DNA of 5,979 nucleotides, from positions 1 through 5,979 of the forward strand of contig DAOVJP010000093.1 in assembly GCA_030673205.1 (NCBI GenBank), given 5' to 3'. A program made the position numbers and the translations under genes. Position 1 is the stretch's first letter, and each line of letters starts with the position of its first letter. The notes under the pieces were generated by a model. It was not told the DNA's origin and did not search any database. It was given only the letters and a program-made list of their open reading frames with translations. This document shows positions 1-4,519 of this stretch, piece by piece. Source of the stretch: Thermoplasmata archaeon. Its GTDB lineage: Archaea > Thermoplasmatota > Thermoplasmata > JAGHBH01.

Positions 1-2976
1 GAGATACAGAAGATAGAGTTGATAGATTACGAGGACATGAAGAAGCTCGTGGACCCAGCCGACATACGACGCTTCCGGTCCAGGGCTATGAACTCGGAGC
101 ATCCTCAATTGAGAGGAACGGCTCAGAACCCCGACATATACTTCCAGCTTTGCGAGGCCGCCAACAGCTACTATCTGAAGGTCCCGGAAATAGTGGAGGG
201 GTGCATGGCACAGGTGAAGGAACTCACCGGTCGCGAATACAAGTTGTTCCAATATCATGGGGCACAGGACGCAGAGGACATCGTCATAGTCATGGGCTCC
301 GCAGCCGGGCCGATCATCGAAGCGGTCGATCACATAAACAGCCATGGAGGGAAAGTGGGCGTTCTCCGTGTCCGCCTTTACAGACCATTTTCCGCCAAAC
401 ATTTCCTAGCTGCCATACCATCTTCCGTCAAACGCATCTCCGTATTGGACCGGACAAAGGAATCCGGGTCCTTTGGCGAACCCCTATATCTAGACGTATG
501 CGCTGTGCTCAAGGATGCGGGCAGGGACCCGCTGGTCGTGGGCGGACGATACGGCCTGGGCTCGAAGGATTTCACCCCTTCCATGGCAAAGGCGGTCTTC
601 GACAACCTTCGGCTCCCGGAGCCCAAGAACCATTTCACCATAGGGATAGAGGACGATGTGACATTCACATCCCTCACGTACAAAGAGGATATAAACGCCG
701 TCCCGGAAGGCACAGTCCAGTGCATGTTCTGGGGCCTTGGCGGCGATGGTACTGTGGGCGCTAACAAGGATGCCATCAAGATCATCGGGGACAACACCGA
801 TATGTTCGCCCAGGGATATTTTGCGTATGATTCAAAGAAATCGGGTGGCGTCACTATCTCCCACCTACGTTTCGGCCCAAAACCCATCACCTCCTGCTAT
901 CTCATCCAGAAGGCTGATTATCTGGCATGCCACCGCTCCGCCTATGTGGACATCTACGACATGCTCCAGTACATCAATGATGGGGGCACCTTTGTCCTCA
1001 ATTCCAGTTGGACATTGGAGGACATGGAAAAGAGGCTGCCTGCCTCCATGAAGCGGGCCATAGCCCAAAAGAAGCTCAAGTTCTACAACATAGACGCCTT
1101 CATGATCGCTGGCGAGATAGGATTGGGAGAGCGCATCAATATGGTCATGCAGACCTCTTTCTTCAAACTGGCCGACATACTTCCGGTGGAAGAGGCCATC
1201 CGGCTCTTGAAGGCAGCCATAGAGAAGACCTATGGAAAGAAGGGGGAGAACATCGTAAAGATGAACTGGGATGCCGTTGATCACGCCCTGGGCAATCTGG
1301 TGGAGATAAACTATCCCGAAAGTTGGAAGGATGTGCCATTGAAAGATAAGCCACATGTGGACGAACCCGAGTTCGTAGCCAACATCCTCCGGCCCATGGG
1401 CGTACAGGAGGGCCAGAAGCTCCCGGTCAGCGCCTTCACCCCTGCGGGAATAATGCCCACCGCCACCACCCAGTACGAGAAGCGTGGGATCGCCATCCAG
1501 GTACCTGAATGGATATCCGAGAACTGCATCCAGTGCAACCAGTGTGCATTCGTCTGCCCACATGCGGCCATCCGCCCGTTCCTGCTCACCGCGGGAGAGG
1601 CGGGCAAGGCCCCGATAGGTTTCAAGACCCTGGATGCCATTGGCTCGGGAATGGGCGACTATCAATTCAAGATGCAGATAAGCACCCTGGACTGTACCGG
1701 TTGCGGCAACTGTGCCGACATCTGCCCCTCCAAGGAGAAGGCACTGGTCATGAAACCTCTGGACTCACAGGTCGGGAAGGAAGTGCCCAACTGGGACTAT
1801 GCCATGACCCTGCCTGTCCGGGATCAGCTCATGAAGAAGGAGAGTGTCAAGGGGAGCCAGTTCTGCCAACCTTTATTCGAGTTCTCTGGAGCCTGTGGAG
1901 GATGTGGGGAAACGCCCTATATCAAATTGATAACACAGCTGTTCGGAAGCAGAATGATCATAGCGAACGCCACGGGCTGTTCGTCCATCTATGGCGGCTC
2001 GGCCCCGGTCTGCCCATACTGCGTTGACGAGAATGGCAATGGACCAGCCTGGGCTAACTCGTTGTTCGAGGACAATGCCGAATATGGTCTCGGAATGATG
2101 CTCGCCACTAAACAGAGGCGTGACGCCATCGAACAGTTCATGCTCAAGGCCATAGAGAAAGGCGTGAGCGAAGAACTCAAAGGCACATTCAGTGGGTGGA
2201 TCAACAACAAGAACAATGCCGTTGGGTCTCAGGAATACGCAAGGAAGGTGAAGTCCCTTCTAAAGGACGAGCACAACGATCCCCTGCTGGATAAGATATA
2301 TGCTCAGAAGGATATGCTGGTCAAACCCTCTCACTGGGTCATCGGAGGCGATGGCTGGGCATACGACATAGGCTATGGAGGCCTCGACCATGTGCTCGCA
2401 CTGGGGGAGGACATAAACATCCTGGTGCTTGACACGGAGGTGTATTCGAACACCGGGGGACAATCCTCCAAAGCAACTCCTACCGGCGCCGTCGCCAAGT
2501 TCGCCTTCTCCGGAAAGAAAACGAAGAAGAAGGATATGGGCCTGATGGCGATGAACTATGGATATGTGTATGTTGCCTCCGTTGCCATGGGCGCAAACAA
2601 GAACCAGCTGGTCAAAGCGATCACCGAGGCGGAAAGCTATCCTGGCCCATCCATAATCTTCGCCTACTCTCCATGCATTAACCACGGTCTGAAAGAGGGA
2701 ATGGGAAGAAGCCAGTACGAGGAGAAGCTGGCAGTGGACTATGGATACTGGCCATTGTACAGGTACAATCCTCTGCTCGCGGAAGAGGGAAAGAACCCGT
2801 TCATCTTGGACTCGAAGGAGCCCGTAGGGGCACTGAAAGAGTTCCTATACCGAGAGGTGCGCTACGCTACCCTGAAAAGATCCTTCCCGGATGAGGCGAC
2901 CAAGCTGCACAGTCGGCTCGCGGAAGAGGTGCACGACCGTTACAAGAGATATAAGAAGATGGCAGAGGGACGATAG
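1..2976 (+). CDS. nifJ: Pyruvate:ferredoxin (flavodoxin) oxidoreductase, single-chain NifJ type, 5'-truncated
   Basis: Cytoplasmic enzyme that oxidatively decarboxylates pyruvate with CoA to acetyl-CoA and CO2 and reduces ferredoxin. The frame is open to base 1 and already in conserved sequence (EIQKIE, then RGTAQNPDIYFQ), so the TTG at 19 is internal. About 180 N-terminal residues are missing, judged against the Desulfovibrio africanus enzyme. Counting from base 19: end of domain I and domain II (about 1-230), gamma domain (from 232, GLGGDGTVGANK), EKR linker (E487), two [4Fe-4S] motifs (C503/506/509/513 and C559/562/565/569), and the TPP domain with GGDG (776-779) and N811. C626, C629, C654 and C886 match the family's proximal-cluster ligands in order and near-identical spacing. 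It ends about 60 residues earlier than the D. africanus enzyme, so the C-terminal domain VII is absent. Stop is TAG. No damage is seen. Identity is very secure; archaeal single-chain forms are less usual than multi-subunit PorABCD. Confidence 0.97.
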   Translation, partial: EIQKIELIDYEDMKKLVDPADIRRFRSRAMNSEHPQLRGTAQNPDIYFQLCEAANSYYLKVPEIVEGCMAQVKELTGREYKLFQYHGAQDAEDIVIVMGSAAGPIIEAVDHINSHGGKVGVLRVRLYRPFSAKHFLAAIPSSVKRISVLDRTKESGSFGEPLYLDVCAVLKDAGRDPLVVGGRYGLGSKDFTPSMAKAVFDNLRLPEPKNHFTIGIEDDVTFTSLTYKEDINAVPEGTVQCMFWGLGGDGTVGANKDAIKIIGDNTDMFAQGYFAYDSKKSGGVTISHLRFGPKPITSCYLIQKADYLACHRSAYVDIYDMLQYINDGGTFVLNSSWTLEDMEKRLPASMKRAIAQKKLKFYNIDAFMIAGEIGLGERINMVMQTSFFKLADILPVEEAIRLLKAAIEKTYGKKGENIVKMNWDAVDHALGNLVEINYPESWKDVPLKDKPHVDEPEFVANILRPMGVQEGQKLPVSAFTPAGIMPTATTQYEKRGIAIQVPEWISENCIQCNQCAFVCPHAAIRPFLLTAGEAGKAPIGFKTLDAIGSGMGDYQFKMQISTLDCTGCGNCADICPSKEKALVMKPLDSQVGKEVPNWDYAMTLPVRDQLMKKESVKGSQFCQPLFEFSGACGGCGETPYIKLITQLFGSRMIIANATGCSSIYGGSAPVCPYCVDENGNGPAWANSLFEDNAEYGLGMMLATKQRRDAIEQFMLKAIEKGVSEELKGTFSGWINNKNNAVGSQEYARKVKSLLKDEHNDPLLDKIYAQKDMLVKPSHWVIGGDGWAYDIGYGGLDHVLALGEDINILVLDTEVYSNTGGQSSKATPTGAVAKFAFSGKKTKKKDMGLMAMNYGYVYVASVAMGANKNQLVKAITEAESYPGPSIIFAYSPCINHGLKEGMGRSQYEEKLAVDYGYWPLYRYNPLLAEEGKNPFILDSKEPVGALKEFLYREVRYATLKRSFPDEATKLHSRLAEEVHDRYKRYKKMAEGR

Positions 2977-3053
2977 TCCTCACATCTTCCAGATTAGTGA
3001 TCAGAAGGCGGCCATCCTCGAGCTAAGGGCATGCCCACTGGAGAAACACGAGC
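2977..3053. other. Convergent intergenic gap between nifJ and the RHH gene
   Basis: This 77-base gap separates two genes that point at each other. It holds a perfect 10-bp palindrome, GGGCATGCCC (3027-3036), with no loop, and a CTCGAG palindrome (3018-3023). I see no stem-loop followed by a T-run and no long T-tract on either strand, so no terminator can be assigned. The nifJ frame has further stops, TAG then TGA, at 2995-3000. The RHH frame meets a TAA on the minus strand at 2994-2996. Confidence 0.6.
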
Positions 3054-3584
3054 CTACTGTAATATGTTGATCTTCAGTTTGTTAGTGCTCTCGGTGATGG
3101 TGACCTTCTGAGGATAGTCGGCAAAGAAGCCCTCGAAAAATACCTTGACGAATCTCTTCGCCCGGGGCACGCTCATCGTAAGCGTGTAGCTGTGTTCGGA
3201 ATTTTTGGTGAGACGGTACCAGTTGGTCTTCTCCACATGCTCCAGAATATCTTTTACCTGGCGTATGTTCTTGTCCCAATATTCCTCTCTGTGGCTCTTT
3301 CCCACCTCGTGCATCTCCCGCCAGAAATCATCCGAGCCCTCGCCGATCTCAGACCAGATACATTCCCAGTGGGACACGTCCAATATCAGGTGTTCCATGG
3401 TCGCAAGGTAATCCACGTATTTTATTATGGTGTCCACCGAAACATGTTGTGTCTCCGCATCTATCTTCTCCATGAGACTCAGCGCCTTCCTAACCACCTC
3501 TGCCTTAGAGCTGCCGTTCTTGCGCTCATATTTCTCAAGCACACGGGAGGCTTTCTCATCCAGGGACACGCAGAGTCGTTCCAT
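3054..3584 (-). CDS. Ribbon-helix-helix (CopG/MetJ/Arc-like) protein with unrecognised C-terminal domain
   Basis: Probable DNA-binding regulator of 176 residues. Residues 1-42 fit an RHH fold: a short strand (ERLCVSLDE), a first helix (KASRVLEKYERKNG), then SSKAEVVRKALSLMEK as the second helix. Simple RHH repressors are 45-100 residues, so the remaining 130 or so are a second domain. It has an acidic, Trp-rich helical part (50-118; W73, W77, W88, W103) followed by a strand-helix-strand-like segment (NWYRLTKN to the C-terminus), which could be a ligand-sensing or oligomerisation domain. I do not recognise its family. The ATG at 3584 starts exactly at the RHH strand and has no Shine-Dalgarno sequence, fitting a nearly leaderless transcript from the box at 3608-3615. 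It is divergent from the RHH-NuoE gene and convergent with nifJ. Stop is TAG. The RHH call is firm; target and effector are unknown. Confidence 0.85.
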   Translation of the reverse strand: MERLCVSLDEKASRVLEKYERKNGSSKAEVVRKALSLMEKIDAETQHVSVDTIIKYVDYLATMEHLILDVSHWECIWSEIGEGSDDFWREMHEVGKSHREEYWDKNIRQVKDILEHVEKTNWYRLTKNSEHSYTLTMSVPRAKRFVKVFFEGFFADYPQKVTITESTNKLKINILQ

Positions 3585-3607
3585 TCGGCGCCAGATGGCA
3601 CGGGGCG

Positions 3608-3615
3608 TATATTAA
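3608..3615 (-). promoter_or_regulatory. Putative archaeal TATA box for the minus-strand RHH gene
   Basis: Read on the minus strand this is TTAATATA, close to the archaeal TATA consensus. Archaeal transcription usually starts about 25-27 bases downstream of the box centre, here near 3585-3587, just before the ATG at 3584. With no ribosome-binding site between, this predicts a leaderless or nearly leaderless mRNA. ATTAAG is directly repeated just beside it on the plus strand (3611-3622). It is a position-and-consensus prediction only. Confidence 0.5.
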
Positions 3616-3670
3616 GATTAAGGTTGTTCCAGCACTCCGGATATGAATATTGATTAATGGTGAGTACAAG

Positions 3671-3715
3671 ATGTTCATGGATAATTATAATTATGAAATA
3701 TTCATAATTGAACAT
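3671..3715. repeat. Cluster of overlapping AT-rich palindromes, candidate operator
   Basis: Three inverted repeats overlap in 45 bases. ATAATTATAATTAT (3681-3694) is a perfect 14-bp palindrome. AATTATGAA (3689-3697) pairs with TTCATAATT (3701-3709) across three bases. ATGTTCA (3671-3677) pairs with TGAACAT (3709-3715). A further ATGAATATT (3643-3651) recurs inverted as AATATTCAT (3697-3705). The cluster lies between the two divergent promoters. RHH proteins typically bind such short repeated half-sites, and two RHH proteins are encoded on either side. Chance palindromes are commoner in AT-rich DNA, so operator function is an inference. Confidence 0.5.
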
Positions 3716-3720
3716 AATGT

Positions 3721-3760
3721 ATGATAAATATATTTAAATATCTGTTATGGCACTTATCAT
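3721..3760. promoter_or_regulatory. Inverted ATGATAA/TTATCAT half-sites flanking the plus-strand TATA box
   Basis: ATGATAA (3721-3727) and TTATCAT (3754-3760) form a 7-bp inverted repeat around the TATA box at 3733-3740 and end just before the expected transcription start. A third copy of the core, TGATAA (3783-3788), runs into the start codon of the RHH-NuoE gene. The cores are about 30 bases apart, near three helical turns. A protein bound here would block the transcription factors TBP and TFB, so this is a candidate repressor site. It was found by eye, without statistics. Confidence 0.4.
3733..3740 (+). promoter_or_regulatory. Putative archaeal TATA box of the RHH-nuoE / nuoF operon
   Basis: TTTAAATA in an AT-rich stretch matches the archaeal TATA consensus. 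A start site about 26 bases downstream falls near 3760-3764, giving a 5' leader of about 25 bases that contains a GGTG-type ribosome-binding site before the ATG at 3788. In contrast to the divergent gene, this transcript would be leadered. Confidence 0.6.
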
Positions 3761-3765
3761 GTAAA

Positions 3766-3780
3766 ACCGTAAAACGGTGG
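3766..3780 (+). promoter_or_regulatory. Ribosome-binding site overlapped by a small hairpin
   Basis: GGTGG (3776-3780) can pair with the archaeal 16S 3' end and sits seven bases before the ATG at 3788, which favours that start over the GTG at 3782. The same bases form part of a short inverted repeat: ACCGT (3766-3770) and ACGGT (3774-3778) with an AAA loop. In RNA this would be a weak stem partly covering the site; as DNA it could instead be an operator. Confidence 0.5.
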
Positions 3781-3787
3781 TGTGATA

Positions 3788-4519
3788 ATGAGTAAGGAAG
3801 TAAAAAAGACCAACTATGTGGGCGTACGACTCACCGAGGAACAGGCGACCATTCTATCCAAGATACAGTTGCTCTCGGAACTGAACAAGACGGAGATACT
3901 CGTTCGCGGTCTCGACCTTCTTGGCGAGTTCTACGAGAACGATGAACAACCATCCGGCATGACCGACGAACTGAGGGCTTTGGAAGAAGAGGCTCTTCAT
4001 CATTCCCTTGAGCTGAAAAAGGTGAGGAAGAAGGAGAAGGCGATAAAGGACAGCATAAAGGAACTTCGGGACATCGACACCATAATAGACAAACACAACT
4101 GCGACAAAAGTGCCCTCATACAGATCCTTCTTGATATACAGAAAAAATACAACTGGCTTCCGAATCATGCGCTTCTATGGACATCGGAGAGACTGAATAT
4201 TCCCATGTCCCAGATACTCAATATCGCAACATTCTACAAAGCCTTCAGCCTCGAGGAGAAAGGAAAGCATACCGTCAAGGTCTGCCTTGGCACCGCCTGC
4301 CATGTTCGCGGCGGGCCGGAGATAATGAGAAGGGTGGAGGAAAAACTGGGCGTGAAATCTGGTGAGACGACGGAAGATGGGATGTTCACCGTGGAAAGCG
4401 TCAACTGCCTGGGCTGCTGTGCTCTTGGACCAGTGATGATGGTGGATGACGAATACCATGGAAAGCTGGAACCCGCGAAGGTAGAGGGAATACTGGCAAG
4501 CTATCGGGAGGCGACGTAA
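3788..4519 (+). CDS. nuoE: NuoE-type [2Fe-2S] subunit with N-terminal RHH DNA-binding domain and helical linker
   Basis: A 243-residue fusion. Residues 7-50 look like an RHH domain: strand NYVGVRLTEE, a helix, then NKTEILVRGLDLLGEF as the second helix. Residues 58-95 are a highly charged helix, probably a coiled coil or rigid linker. Residues 96-155 match the NuoE helical bundle (DKSALIQILLDIQKKYNWLP, IATFYKAFSL). Residues 163-243 are the thioredoxin-like ferredoxin domain, with all four cluster ligands C166/C171 (Cx4C) and C207/C211 (Cx3C); C210 is an extra Cys. Typical NuoE/HndA proteins are about 150-170 residues, so the N-terminal 90 or so are additional. ATG 3788 has the better-placed ribosome-binding site; GTG 3782 would add two residues. 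An internal start at M58 has no ribosome-binding site. The gene abuts nuoF (TAA then ATG). Expected role: electron transfer with NuoF. The RHH part suggests DNA binding and autoregulation, which is inferred. Confidence 0.92.
   Translation: MSKEVKKTNYVGVRLTEEQATILSKIQLLSELNKTEILVRGLDLLGEFYENDEQPSGMTDELRALEEEALHHSLELKKVRKKEKAIKDSIKELRDIDTIIDKHNCDKSALIQILLDIQKKYNWLPNHALLWTSERLNIPMSQILNIATFYKAFSLEEKGKHTVKVCLGTACHVRGGPEIMRRVEEKLGVKSGETTEDGMFTVESVNCLGCCALGPVMMVDDEYHGKLEPAKVEGILASYREAT
4506..4511 (+). promoter_or_regulatory. Shine-Dalgarno site for nuoF inside the end of the nuoE gene
   Basis: GGGAGG, followed by CGA, nearly matches the archaeal GGAGGTGA consensus and lies eight bases before the ATG at 4520. 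It fixes that start and points to translational coupling, because the upstream TAA (4517-4519) directly touches the ATG. Confidence 0.75.

Noticed and set aside
19..21. TTG as the start codon of nifJ
   Set aside because: The frame stays open to base 1 and the preceding codons read EIQKIE, a conserved PFOR stretch, so this is an internal Leu codon.
865..1665. 266-residue open frame on the minus strand opposite nifJ
   Set aside because: It lies wholly within the strongly conserved PFOR coding region and resembles no family I know. Long antisense frames are expected opposite GC-biased codons.
1509..2027. 172-residue plus-strand frame inside nifJ
   Set aside because: It is a shifted reading of the Fe-S cluster and TPP region of nifJ, with no conserved motif and no ribosome-binding context.
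3027..3036. GGGCATGCCC as a transcription terminator
   Set aside because: It is a loopless 10-bp palindrome without a following T-run on either strand. Archaeal termination relies mainly on T-tracts, which are absent here.
3192..3653. 153-residue plus-strand frame opposite the RHH gene
   Set aside because: It is antisense to a recognisable RHH protein and runs into the AT-rich promoter region. The hydrophobic look comes from the reverse complement of charged helices.
3782..3784. GTG as the start of the RHH-NuoE protein
   Set aside because: It adds only two residues and leaves almost no space after the GGTGG site. The ATG at 3788 is better placed.
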